A stretch of 64,000 nucleotides of DNA from Paracentrotus lividus (lineage: Eukaryota > Echinodermata > Echinoidea > Camarodonta > Echinidae): the NCBI GenBank assembly GCA_940671915.1, contig CALNVZ010002100.1:6897956-6961955 (forward strand), in the 5' to 3' direction. Under the pieces are notes generated by a model that made no database searches, was not told the DNA's origin, and saw only the letters and a list, made by a program, of their open reading frames with translations. Shown one piece after another: positions 24,188 to 35,042 of this stretch. Position numbers and translations under genes: made by a program. Position 1 is the first letter of the stretch. Each line of letters begins with the position of its first letter.

Positions 24188-26312
24188 GGAGATGTACAGA
24201 AAACAGAATATTGAGAGAGATAAACAAAAAAGAAGCCTTTACAACCTACTCCTACTTATTTTCACAGACATGATAGTGTTCAAAATGAAGATTGGAGCAA
24301 TTCATATGCAAGTGCTATCATCGGCCTGTGAATAGTATATTATCATGCTCTTTGCTTTATCAAAGCGTGCCCCATTTCTTGAGTGCAGGCCACAATAATC
24401 TTGTCGAGGAATAGAAAGAGCTACTAATGGGAAAGGGGGAAACTCAATTTATCCCAATCCTTGTGGGCTTTATTTGTTTTTTTTCCAATAAGGAGCATCC
24501 ATTTATTATCCTTCTTCATAATATTCCAGCCTAGTTTTTGACACGTTCTTGGAATGAAAGCACATCAAATGGCCTCATCATTTGAAGAGAATTTGTATTT
24601 ATTTGGCACATACACTCAGAAATAGAGGATATTTTTATACGTGTAGTACTATTCATTTATTATTCTTAGAAATACATATTTGTTAATGCATGAAGATTAC
24701 CAGATGAGAAATTATGTCATATTTATTGTCAATGCACTCCTTGAATAAGACAAGAAATGTATAAGTGTTGATGTACATGCATAACTTTTGGATTTCTCAT
24801 CTAAAATATCATTTGCTCTTTTGTACCCCCTTTGACAAAATTATATAAATGAAATGAGTATTATTTCATGATGTAAAGCTTTGATAAAAGGCATAGAAAA
24901 AAGTATGAAACATGCTAATGGATTGCTAATCCACATGTCTCCATGGTTATCTGTGAATGTGTAGTATTGAATTTCCATTGCAGTTTCAGAAACCTCAGCT
25001 CGGAAATAAATGTGCGAATTTGATGAATTTTGAAGTATAATTATATCATAATGATATCATTATAGTAGAAAAAAATTGAGTCATGCTTATTAGAATTTAC
25101 CTCATTTTGTACTATAGGTGAACCCCCCCCCCCCCATGTGTTTTGTCTGCAAATAAAATGTGGATTTGTAAACTTTTTTTAATAAAAACATAGTTACCTT
25201 CATTGTGATATTAATTTCATTGAAAATAATTAAACAATAATACAGTGTGCAGTGTAAGATGATCAAAAGTAGAAATTTAACCTCTCAAATTTGATATTAA
25301 TTTTTTAGTGGCACAGAATGGTATAAATGGGTAGCAAAGGCCATGGAGTAATAGTATAGAGACTGTTTAAATAGACTAGCATACAAAATACAAGTTACAT
25401 TCTGCTTAGGATGTAAACATCTGAACGTACGGGAGACTAACGGAATGCCATATTCGACTCTGCTTTGATACCCCCCCCCCCTGCAATTGATTTGGAGGCT
25501 GGGTTGTGCTGATGGCAGGCATGTTGTGAAGGCTTTTCTACCTTTCTGTGATGGACAACAAGTGTCCTTTTCTTCATACACTCTGCCATTTTGAAGATTA
25601 TTAAATCTAGTCTCAATCTTCTTCGTCAGGCTTACTCGCCTTTACATGACTTGCATACCTGCAACCATTGGAAAAGTATGATCAGATGATTTTAACGTTT
25701 TGTTTTCTAAAATATATGGTTCAGTTTCACATAAATCCTTTCACAAACCGGTCTACTGTCTATTTCCTAAAGTGTAAACAAAATGTTGAGGAATTCCCAA
25801 TTTATTGCTAAAATATATGAAAATTTTTTTTTTAGGGGGTGGGGAATAAAGATAGGAATTGAAATACATTGTATTGCTTCAAATTTAGTGATCACATTTG
25901 AAAATGTCTTTATGATCATTTACAATGTAGTTACTTATAATATAGTGAGTAGGTATGTCTCTTTATTTTCCTGGTTAGGATTCCTATGCATTTTGCAAAA
26001 ACCCTTTGAGAAGCTGACAAGGGGCTCCCCTTTTCCAAGCGTATTGTTGGCCTCACATATGCTCTGCAAACAAGAGAGAGAGCATGTCTGCAATTTTCCC
26101 TAGAGCTTCTCATCACAAATTCTATCATGTTGACAAATTGAAAAGTTTGTATGGGCCATACAGGTGCAAGATTTGCTTGCCTCAAGGCACAATAATTGAT
26201 CAGAGGGAATATAACTGTAACCTGTGGTACAGGCTACTTGTATGAAGGTGCTATACTCCTGTCATCTTTTAAAGCATTTGACAGACCATTGCATTGGTTT
26301 ACATGCAACTTG
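24188..26312. other. RAB27 intron, no gene recognised
   Basis: AT-rich sequence with C-runs at 25124-25135 and 25470-25481. Short frames such as 25297-25581 (minus) and 25783-26103 (plus) have no motif and no convincing splice-site pair. Confidence 0.5.
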
Positions 26313-26452
26313 CACTCTAAAAAATAAAATGGTAGAAAGGGGTAAATCACCCTTTGAAAAGGTGACACCCTTTTCAACCCTTTTTTCAAAAAAAATCCTC
26401 GGCCCATTTAAAGGGTGATTTACCCCTTTCCACCATTTTGTTTTTTAGAGTG
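26313..26452. mobile_element. 140-bp palindromic element with CACTCTAAAAAA ends
   Basis: The left arm CACTCTAAAAAATAAAATGG and AGAAAGGGGTAAATCACCC is mirrored by GGGTGATTTACCCCTTTC and CCATTTTGTTTTTTAGAGTG. About 45-bp arms with few mismatches. Confidence 0.85.
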
Positions 26453-27800
26453 TGGTGTCTAATCATAATTCAATTTTACCTGCTTGAACTAAATTCCATG
26501 AATGTAATTTCATATATTCTTTTTGAAATTGGTGAAGATAATAGAAAACTTTAAATTCACAAATGAATCTGGTGCATTTTTTAGATTAATATTCAAGAAT
26601 GCTTCAGAAATGTCATATGTCCTATCCTCAGTTCATCAAACATGTTTATTATTCAGGAAACTGTTTTACTAAATTAAGAAGAGAAAGCACAGGAATTGCA
26701 AGCTGCAATTTTTGTTTATCAAACGAGGTAGCATGTGGGATTCCATATGGAATTGAAATGGATATATTCCATTGTAAGATCACTTCCAGCCTCAATTTCT
26801 TTCGAAGTTCATTGTGTTTGCTTGTTGAATACATAAAATATTTTGGTATGATTTTGATAATGGAAAATTAGTGTGGGGTGAGAAAGACAGAGAAAGAACA
26901 GTATATGGAGTGTGGAGGATATTCGTTGGTGTTTTTTTCATGATAAAGAATTTTTTTAAGTTGAAGAGGGACAGAGAGAGAGGGGGTGGGGGAGAGAAGA
27001 TACATGTACATCAGACAAATGGGATTGAGTTTGGAAGGAAAAACAAGGAATTAATTAATTGTTTCGCAGTTTAATTTGTGTGGCTGCTTATAGAATGTTG
27101 AACATACTAGAGGAGACATAAAATTGGGATTTGTTTAAATGTGTGGGTTGGTGCTTAAGAGGGTGACGTTTTAATCATTCAGAACATGTATACATCATAT
27201 CATCTGAAAGTGGTTTCCATGAAGAGGGAGTGACGAACCATTATATCATTCGAAGCACTTACGTGACAAGATAGCAAATCAGTCCAAATGCAACCCCCTC
27301 ATGGTGTTTTTTGAGGACATATGATATGTTTTTTTGAAACATCATTTTTAGTATTGGTAGTAAGCAAGGAATTTATAACGAAAGCTTGTCTTACACTAAT
27401 ATACTTTAATCAATGTTTCAAACTGATGGGGAGAAGTCAGAGAATGAAAAATGACACTCAGTAGGTTAATATCTACCTCTGATAGGGTATTGGTATAATA
27501 ATTAGGATATACATGTAATATTAAATGATATAATATTATATTATATATGCTATAATAATTATAAACAATTGTGTAATAATAGATTCTTTTGATTTATTTT
27601 ATCTCAAATATGAGTTGATATGATCAAAAGCAGGAAAACAGCATTTGAAAATAGAGATACAGATAATTTAAATACAAATTTATTATAATCTGTATGCTCA
27701 TGATGATATTCAAAGTCCTTCTCTCTCCTTTGTTGTTAAAAATCAGTTTCCACTTACTTATTCGATTTTCTTTATCATTTTAATTTTCCATTGTTTGCAG
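26453..27800. other. RAB27 intron up to the G4 exon
   Basis: AT-rich. The frame 26599-26871 has no motif. The last 20 bases end in TTGTTTGCAG, the acceptor for the exon at 27801. Nothing else recognised. Confidence 0.5.
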
Positions 27801-28028
27801 GTTTCGTAGTCTAACAACAGCATTTTTCCGAGATGCAATGGGTTTCCTCCTCCTCTTTGATCTCACAAACGAACAGTCCTTCATCAACATCCGTAACTGG
27901 ATGACACAACTCCAGATGCATGCATACTGTGAGAACCCTGATGTAGTATTATGCGGTAACAAAGCGGATCTAGATGATCAGAGGGCGGTGTCGGATGAGA
28001 GAGCGAAGGAGATGGCTGAGAAATATGG
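27801..28028 (+). CDS. RAB27: RAB27 small GTPase, exon with G4 (NKAD) motif
   Basis: Acceptor TTGTTTGCAG and donor GTAAGT at 28029 bound a 228-nt exon. The first base completes the Arg of the previous exon, followed by [20 protein letters not shown], then [25 protein letters not shown] and [12 protein letters not shown] is the guanine-binding G4 motif, and the [20 protein letters not shown] stretch is highly characteristic of RAB27 within the Rab family. It ends in AEKYG with two bases of the Gly codon, phase-compatible with the exon at 34147 and with each shortened copy upstream of it. Confidence 0.95.
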
Positions 28029-28035
28029 GTAAGTG

Positions 28036-28145
28036 TATCAGGATAGCTACCCCCAGGACAATTATCCCCAAGGACATTTACCCGTAGGACAATAGATTTT
28101 TGGCAGGGGTAATTTTGTATTAAGGGGTAGTTGTCCTTGAACCAT
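28036..28145. mobile_element. GGACAAYTACCCC palindromic element next to a RAB27 donor
   Basis: Contains AGCTACCCCCAGGACAATTA, then TCCCCAAGGACATTTACCC, and ends AGGGGTAGTTGTCCTTG, which is the inverse of the left phrases. It starts about 10 nt after the donor of the 27801-28028 exon. Related copies are at 54195-54345 and 14985-15057. Confidence 0.65.
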
Positions 28146-29112
28146 GGGTGAAGAATCACAGATGGATGCAGAGTCTGAATCATACTGTGTTTTTTTAGTT
28201 ATTTTATTTGAGAACATTCTATTGTGGAATTAATTTGGTTTACCTTAATTTAATTCATCATCTTGACAACTGTTTAGTATTGATATGGAGATGATTCAAG
28301 AAAGGGAATGAGGAAATTTTTTAATTTTTTTTTTTTAATTTAATCTTACATTTGCTGCTTGGGGGATAACATTAATACTAGACCCAGCTTTTCTTCATAA
28401 GGGTTTCAGTGTTTTGAATCTTTGAACTGAAAATAAGAAAGGTTGGAGAAACACAAATCGGTCAACAAGAGAGAAGTCTTTGAATTCTTGAAGCAAGAAT
28501 ATGCTGCCAATGACAAGAGAGCAGAAACCCTTGTGAAAAAGAGCTTGGTCTAATAATTTTTTTCCCGAGCTGTATATATGAAGCTATTAAAAACAAGATC
28601 TCAAACTCTCTTTTAAAGTAATTCTCAATAGTTATTTTGTAAACATTTCCTTTCCATTATAAAACAACTAGCTTTCTTTATATGGGTAGCATATTTTACT
28701 ATTGCTTAGTATGAATAAATGTGGATTTTATTATATATTATCAATGACCAGGCATAGGGTACAAGGTCAATAAAATCATTGTCAATGCTCTGCTAAGCTT
28801 ACAATGGGTACATATCAATCGATGATAGCATTAACAATGTGACATTCAAAAAGAGATATAATGTCCTTGAATATACATTGATATACTTTCAAGTTAAGCC
28901 AATATGTTCCTGGTTGTTATTTCTTATTTCATGAGTAGGTTATCATTTTTTTCAGCTCACTAAAGTATAATTATGATGAAATTAATAATCAAAATAATAA
29001 TGATAATTAGAGTATTTTTATGTAGTGTATTTCATAGTTCAGTAACCAATAGAGTATTTCTATATTATTACACCAGTCATTGGATTCAATCACAGTCAAC
29101 CATTTAACAGGC
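28146..29112. other. RAB27 intron, no feature recognised
   Basis: AT-rich sequence without recognisable exon or repeat structure. Confidence 0.5.
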
Positions 29113-29280
29113 ACAAACAATTAAAAAATCCAACCAGGTACCCTTTTCAACACCCGAGTGAGGTGAAGCAAAATTATAGAGAAGATGTTTTACCCAAAGA
29201 CATAAGTGTCGTTGCCGGGATCAAATTAACAACGTTTGCTTCCCCAGTCATGTGGTACTAAACACTAGACTATGATAGCT
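29113..29280 (-). mobile_element. tRNA-derived SINE fragment
   Basis: On the minus strand there is an A-box-like part (TAGTCTAGTGTTTAGTACCA), a B-box-like part (TTAATTTGATCCCGGCAA, diverged from GGTTCGAATCC) and a body (CTTTGGGTAAAACATCTTCT, CTTCACCTCACTCGGGTG). It aligns in the same order with 54540-54810. Diverged; the 3' tail is not clear. Confidence 0.6.
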
Positions 29281-31430
29281 TTACATGAGAGATACAATTT
29301 CAAGGGAAACTTAATAGAAAATTTTCGACAGGTGGTTGCAATGAATTGATCATCATTCTCCTATATATTTGACTATCAATATTATTGTTGATTTACTTTT
29401 CAAAAGGTGTGTGTGTGAAAACTCATAAAATGGAGCATTGGTATATAATCGTAGCATAAATTTATTGTAAAAATATTCTTGCTCCATTGCATCAGCCTTT
29501 TATAATCATCATTTTCCCCTTTGTATCACAGAAATATATTGAAGTATATAATAATCCCTGAATGATATGCATACCTTGACCTACATCAGGGCTATATCTC
29601 CATGGTCTGCATATTTGCTATTCATTCATAAATGCTTCATACATGTATTGTAAAGCCAGTTATGAGGCAGACAGGCACTAACTCTTTGTGAAGTACAATG
29701 AATGAATATCCTTCTGGTGCTCAAAATATGTATCCTCAAAAGCTTTGGTGTATTGTTGTATAGAATAGGATATAAGATATGGCCTCTGCCTTAATATCAT
29801 GATTATGGATCAGCCTGCGCATTCAAGCTTATTCTATTATAGTAAAGGTCTGTGTATACATGTAGGCCTCCGACATGTTTAGAGTTCAGACATTTATTGT
29901 GACAGACAACTGATTCTATTAAAATTCAGCAATTACTATGAATATGTAACTATATGTCTACTTCCTCTTTGTATCCTTATGATAAAATATGCCAGTACTG
30001 TATCTCATCATTGATCATCTAAGAATCTTATAAAAAATTTACAAAATTATTTTCTTTCCTTTTTGGGGTGGATAACTGAATTTTGTGTCAAGATTCATGC
30101 TAATGTACTGAGTCAGATTCCTTTTTTTTTTTTTTATCTCTCATAGATATATAACTGCGAGCAGGATAGTAAAACTCAAATCTTCTAATGTCCTGTCACA
30201 AGTTATTTTATCTGCATAATAAATAGAGCAATTTGTCATGTAATTTTAATGAAATTCTAATGAGATTCTGTCTTTGAAGACATGACATATCAGCTACTTT
30301 ATTATGAGCACCAGACTTCCTGGCAACATGGTCTAACTTAGTCAATTAGTGATGAATTATTAGATGTTTAACTTTTCTTTAAGAATACCATACTTTTGCG
30401 TCTGATACTTGCTAGATGATTGGACATGTGATTCAGAAACAGAATTTCATGCCTATTTTGGTAAAAATATGTTGATGGATTTTTTTTTTAAATGCACAAA
30501 TTTAAAACAGGGTAACAGTGTTAAAGTTGAAATCCGTGTGATGATTCCAAATCTCTTCTTTATAGCATACATGTACAATTCTATATTCGACCCCTTTCAT
30601 GCAAACTTTCACTTATCTATATTTTTTTTTTTTTTTTTTTACTCACCTTGCTACTTGCTTACCCTGTACATGTAGTTTATAGTAGACCCTCTTACCCATT
30701 CCCGCATCAGAATGTACAATTCACATTTTTACATTTTCAAGGCACAGCAATAAATGAATGTTTAGAAAAAGCAGCAGAAATTTCAAATTGATGCAGAAAA
30801 AATAACAAAAAAGGGGATAATGAAATTGACAATGACAATATATTAATCCCATGCATTGAGGATTTTCACAAGGATATTTTCCAATATAATTCACAAAATA
30901 ATCCATTTGGGGAAAAGGTATAAATGATAAAATGAGGTAAAAATAGTGGGAAGAAACATGCAAAGAAGATACAGAAAGGGGTTTGCAAGTAGAGAAAGCG
31001 AAGGGAAATGTGCACAAGAAAGAAACAAAAACTGACAGTGGTGAAAAACAACATCTTTTGACAACGTCATTCAGCTAAATTTGAAGCGGCATTTCTTGAC
31101 CTTCTCACGTCTGACAGTATTAACATGTTTTTGGTTGACGCCTTTCTCTCTCTCCCCGTTGAGTTAGTAATTTGCCACTTGCCTACTGAATTTTTAATGG
31201 AATTCTTCAGACGTTTTTCACTGTAAAATGTACATGCCTTTATTGCATGAACTCTGCATTCTGGTAATCTACAAGAAAAATTGTTATCATGAATATAATT
31301 ATTTGAGTTATGTGAGCATGTGTAATGATTTGGCTTTAACCCTTGGCACACTTATATTGTAATTTTACACATTCATACAATTAAATTCAATAACCATAAT
31401 AATTAGTTTTCTCTGTCGCATTTGTTTTAG
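29281..31430. other. RAB27 intron, no gene recognised
   Basis: AT-rich with T-runs at 30121-30135 and 30621-30641. The minus frames at 30721-31054 and 31067-31351 have no known motif. Confidence 0.5.
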
Positions 31431-31473
31431 GGATGCTAAAAAATGGCTGTCAGAGTACTTTGGTAACATCTAA
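31431..31473 (+). CDS. Speculative alternative last exon of RAB27
   Basis: A good acceptor (CTCTGTCGCATTTGTTTTAG) precedes a frame that, joined to the exon ending at 28028, reads EKYG then DAKKWLSEYFGNI and a TAA at 31471-31473. The phase matches without adjustment. The peptide does not resemble the normal RAB27 sequence (LPYFETSA) and would lack the G5 motif and the prenylation cysteines. It may simply be a chance cryptic acceptor. Confidence 0.15.
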
Positions 31474-31615
31474 AAGAAAATGTGTAGTATCGATGATGCA
31501 ATAAGTGATTCAGAGTTCAAAGAAATTACCAATCTTAGAATTAATTCAACTTGCAAAGAGTTAAAGTATCATATAGTTAGTAACATCACTTGGTTGATTC
31601 AGGTGGCAGTAGTGC

Positions 31616-31774
31616 CAGTGGCGGATCCAGGATTTAAAAATAGAGGAGGTGCCTGACCCGGAATGGGGTTTGGCTGCTGAAATTTTTGTAATTTTAACAT
31701 GTACATTCAATGAGTGGCTTTCAAATTATAGAGCGAGTGCGCGTCCCCTGCACCCATGCCTGGATCCACCACTG
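31616..31774 (-). mobile_element. CAGTGGCGGATCCAGG-family element
   Basis: Ends CAGTGGCGGATCCAGG and CCTGGATCCACCACTG are inverted repeats. The interior in reverse complement matches the copy at 32513 (CACTCATTGAATGTACATGT). The plus frame 31649-31927 runs through it by chance. Confidence 0.85.
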
Positions 31775-32512
31775 AGTATGCTCAATTTATTAGTAGTTTC
31801 TAATTCATCTAGGTTAAAAATCAAGTGTGTTGATAGTCACAGTTTCAACAATATATCCAGGAGCTGTTTCACACAGAATTTACACAGTTTAAGAGGATCA
31901 GGGACAGTACATTTGCTGTGTATGTAAGGGGTTCCGTACAAGTAGGCCTATATACATGTACTTTACATAAATAATCTACTTTTAACATACCTTATGATAA
32001 TAATAATGATGATGATAATAATATACATGTATAGCGTTTTTATCACGCTTCATACAATGTTTCTTAGGGCTTAAGAAGAACATGAAATATTTAGAAGAAA
32101 AGAGATATTTGTAAGTCTCGATATTAGAATTGGCCTTCAATTATCAAGGTCATAACATTTAGACCAAACTAGAGTTGATAACGTTTTCTCCACTTATATG
32201 TGTATGTTCTTTAATTATAATCCAACTGCTTGACTCACATTCATTTAGATGATCATTTCATTTCTCGTAACGAAATACTAATTATTCCGATCGGCCCTCT
32301 TTAAGATGGAGATCATTTAACCTTTAAGATGAGAAACTTATTGAGTTGATGTTAATTGACCTGTAGAGCTCGGACCGAACTTTGATTGCCTACCCTAATG
32401 TGATGCAATAAACATTATTGATTTTAGTGTGGGCATGCGGCAAATAAACCCCAACCAAACTCATATCAGGTAGTCAGAATACAAGAGTCACTTAAAGTCT
32501 GCCATCAATGTT
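31775..32512. other. RAB27 intron between two related elements
   Basis: AT-rich, with a short GAT/AAT simple repeat near 31997-32023. No gene seen. Confidence 0.5.
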
Positions 32513-32651
32513 CAGTGGCGTATCCAGGCGGGGGCGCAGGAGATGCGCCACTCCCTCCCTTATAATTTGAAAACCACTCATTGACTGTACATGTTAAAAT
32601 CAGACAATTTCAGTTGCACCCCCCCGTCCTGAAATCCTGGATCCGCCACTG
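32513..32651 (+). mobile_element. CAGTGGCGGATCCAGG-family element, compact copy
   Basis: Starts CAGTGGCGTATCCAGG and ends CCTGGATCCGCCACTG. ATGTT lies immediately on both sides and may be a partly preserved target duplication. 139 bp with no coding capacity. A hAT-like non-autonomous element is the best class, given the 8-bp duplication of the related element at 62682. Confidence 0.85.
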
Positions 32652-33279
32652 ATGTTCGAGTCAAGAAATGTACTTAACCCACACGTATTGTAAGATAAGA
32701 AGCTATGCCCTTATTTGGGAAGAGAAAGTTAGAAATAAGAAGCAATACATATGAACATGCCCCCTCCCTTCCCCCATAGTAGATGTAATATAATCCTTCG
32801 ATCCATCTTTATCTTTCTTGTTGCATTATAAATATCTGCTTTAAGTACTAAGTCCATGGTTGATATAAGCTTACCCTTTGAAATTTATAAATTCATGGAA
32901 TATAAATGTAAATGTATCCTTCACTGATCACATTGTCCAGTGATCTTTTATTGTAAAATGTAAATCCAGCACAGAATATACATGTATGTAATCAATCTTG
33001 GGGAAAGATATCCCTATTATCAGTGGATATAAGCGCTCTTTTATACCCTCTTAATTCATGACATGCTACCTGATTTGCCAGCTAATATTAATGATAGCTT
33101 GGAAATATTTGTGTTTATTTATTTTTATCTAACATAAGCTTTTCAAAAGAAGCATCTTTTTTATTTTTGTAACGATGTATTTCAATACTGCATTTTTTAG
33201 ATTTTCTTCAAGATTGTAATTTCATAAGTTTCATGAGTGGAAGTGAATAAATTTATATATGTTTAAAAGAAACTGAGAG
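32652..33279. other. RAB27 intron, no feature recognised
   Basis: AT-rich spacer. Nothing recognisable before the terminal-exon array begins. Confidence 0.5.
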
Positions 33280-33369
33280 AAATCACTTGCTTGTTGACGT
33301 TATTATCTTTTTAGCATATAACCATGAATCTCTCTCTCTCTCTCTCTCTCTCTTTCCATCACTCTACAG

Positions 33370-33460
33370 ATTACCTTACTTTGAAACGAGTGCTAAAAGC
33401 GGAAACAACATTGCCAAGGAATTCACTTGCTTGCTGACATCGTACCTATTGAGCATATAA
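33370..33460 (+). CDS. RAB27 shortened terminal exon copy 1
   Basis: Acceptor CTCTACAG. The exon is in phase with the 28028 donor and reads GLPYFETSAKSGNNIAK, as in the true exon, then EFTCLLTSYLLSI and TAA at 33458-33460. It retains the G5 motif ETSAK but lacks the hypervariable tail and the C-terminal Cys-Ala-Cys. If spliced, it would give a GTPase that cannot be geranylgeranylated. It could equally be a non-used duplicate. Confidence 0.45.
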
Positions 33461-33494
33461 CCATACCTTTCTCTCTCTCTTCCCATTACTACAG

Positions 33495-33576
33495 ATTGCC
33501 TTACTTTGAAACAAGTGCTAAGAGCGGAAACAACATTGCCAAGGAATTCACTTGCTTGTTGACATCATACCTATAG
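33495..33576 (+). CDS. RAB27 shortened terminal exon copy 2
   Basis: Acceptor ACTACAG. Reads GLPYFETSAKSGNNIAK then EFTCLLTSYL and TAG at 33574-33576. The body differs from the true exon by synonymous changes only (TTG for TTA, ACA for ACG). This is the kind of copy that could still be functional. Confidence 0.45.
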
Positions 33577-33625
33577 AGCATATATTACCGTGAATGCCTT
33601 TCTCTCTCTTTCTCTCATTCTATAG

Positions 33626-33686
33626 ATTACCTTACTTTGAAACGAGTGCTAATAGCGGAAACAACATTGCCAAGGAATTCACTTAA
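33626..33686 (+). pseudogene. RAB27 shortened terminal exon copy 3
   Basis: Acceptor TTCTATAG. Reads GLPYFETSANSGNNIAKEFT and stops at TAA (33684-33686). The G5 Lys is changed to Asn (ETSAN), and the tail is cut shorter than in copies 1 and 2 by a TTGC-to-TAAT change. Confidence 0.4.
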
Positions 33687-33764
33687 TTGTTGACATCATA
33701 CCTATCAAGCATATAACCAGACCTTCCCCTCTCTCTCTCTCTCTCTCTCTCTTTCAATCTACAG

Positions 33765-33885
33765 ATTACCTTATTTTAAAACGAGGGATATGAGCGGAAA
33801 CAACATTGCCAAGGAATTCACTCGCTTGTTGTATAGAGCATATATTACCGTGAATGCCTTTCTCTCTCTTTCTCTCATTCTATAG
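33765..33885 (+). pseudogene. RAB27 shortened terminal exon copy 4
   Basis: Acceptor ATCTACAG after a long CT run. The body is damaged: GLPYFKTRDMSGNNIAK replaces the ETSA core with KTRD. The tail is fused to the next unit's pyrimidine tract, so the frame runs on as EFTRLLYRAYITVNAF and low-complexity Leu/Ser to TAG at 33883-33885. Unlikely to give a nucleotide-binding protein. Confidence 0.4.
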
Positions 33886-33946
33886 ATTACCTTACTTTGA
33901 AACGAGTGCTAATAGCCTAAACAACATTGCCAAGGAATTCACTTAA
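33886..33946 (+). pseudogene. RAB27 shortened terminal exon copy 5
   Basis: Near-identical to copy 3, including flanks. Reads GLPYFETSANSLNNIAKEFT and stops at 33944-33946. It is the first half of the duplicated dimer. Confidence 0.4.
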
Positions 33947-34020
33947 TTGTAGATATCATACCTATCAAGCATATAACCAGACCTTCCCCTCTCTCTCTCT
34001 CTCTCTCTTTCAATCTACAG

Positions 34021-34111
34021 ATTACCTTATTTTGAAACGAGTGATATGAGCGGAAACAACATTGCCAAGGAAATCACTTGCTTGTTGACATCATACCTAT
34101 CGAGCATATAA
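34021..34111 (+). CDS. RAB27 shortened terminal exon copy 6
   Basis: Acceptor ATCTACAG. Reads GLPYFETSDMSGNNIAK then EITCLLTSYLSSI and TAA at 34109-34111. It shares the DM change with copy 4 but keeps ETS. The intact tail is like copy 1. No prenylation motif. Confidence 0.4.
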
Positions 34112-34146
34112 CCATACCTTTCTCTCTCTCTTCTCTCACTCTACAG

Positions 34147-34351
34147 ATTACCTTACTTTGAAACGAGTGCTAAGAGCGGAAACAACATTGCCAAGGCGAT
34201 AGAGTGCCTCCTAGATAATGTCATGCTAAGGATGGAACGAAGCGTTGATAAGAGTCAGTTTCCGGGCGCGGTCATCTCCCACGGCAACGGTCAGGGCATC
34301 CCTATGGAGCTAGACGAGGCAGGAGAGAATAGGAACGGGTGTGCATGCTAG
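34147..34351 (+). CDS. RAB27: RAB27 small GTPase, terminal exon with G5 and prenylation site
   Basis: Acceptor CACTCTACAG. The first base completes the Gly codon split from the exon at 28028. Sequence GLPYFETSAKSGNNIAKAIE contains G5 (ETSAK), followed by CLLDNVMLRMERSVD, a 30-residue hypervariable tail and the end GCAC-stop. The Cys-X-Cys end is the usual Rab double geranylgeranylation signal that anchors the protein to granule membranes. The stop TAG is at 34349-34351. It is the seventh and only complete copy of the array. From 15473 to here the gene supplies 171 residues; human RAB27A is 221. Confidence 0.95.
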
Positions 34352-35042
34352 TCTCTTCATCCCATTGATTATATGAGAACAGTATAGATAACACGCAATG
34401 TCGTGTTGTAGTAGTGGAAAGGAAGCAGAGTAGATAATCTTTAAAAAAACTGTAGAATATGATGGAAGGCAATACGTTATTGATGAAAGGACCCATGGCG
34501 AATGTAGTACGAACATTGGACGATGGACAGTGAAGTTACATGGTCATGGTCTGTCATAAGGGTGTTAAGGCTCTTCTGGCGCTGAGCAGACAATGTCTAA
34601 ATGTCAGTTTTGCAGTTAGAATTGTAGTTTTGAAATGTCAAGTACATTAATAGTAGCTAGTGGAAAGAAACTTGAATGGAATAGTTTCATGGCAACTCAA
34701 TACACGAAAATCAGGTAAAAGGTGGACTGCAAGTTGGAAATGTGTTGTTGTTTTTTTTTTTCAACTCAAAACTGTTTACCTTAGTTAAACATTTAAGTTA
34801 TATTATTTTGGTTTTAACCCACCTTAAAATGATGCACAATGGGATTATTTTGATAAAATTTTGGCTCCAAAGTTTGAAAAAAATTGAAAAATTCAGGACT
34901 TTATATTGCTTTTTATAAAAAGATAAAACTCATAAACTATAACAGATAAGTGCAATGTTATGAACATATATTTGTGAAAGATGAATTTCTAAAGATAATA
35001 AATCAAAGATATAAGAAATGTCTTGATTTTCCCTTTTTAAAG
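34352..35042 (+). other. RAB27 3' UTR and beyond
   Basis: Follows the RAB27 stop codon. AATAAA at 34997-35002 is a candidate poly(A) signal, though earlier cleavage is possible. Short minus frames at 34302-34516 overlap the last exon and are shadows. Confidence 0.5.

Larger units (their letters stand above)
33280..34146 (+). repeat. Tandem array of shortened RAB27 terminal exons
   Basis: Six units of 121-139 bp precede the true last exon. Each consists of a CT-rich tract, an acceptor (CTACAG or CTATAG), 50 bp nearly identical to the start of the last exon (TTACCTTACTTTGAAACGAG to ATTGCCAAGG), and a tail unlike the true exon (ACTTGCTTGTTGACATCATA, then GAGCATATAACC). A tail without body lies at 33280-33326. 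Units 3-4 and 5-6 form a repeated dimer of about 260 bp, pointing to unequal exchange. Confidence 0.9.

Noticed and set aside
31649-31927. 92-codon ORF
   Set aside because: Runs through a CAGTGGCGGATCCAGG-family element and unrelated flank; chance frame.
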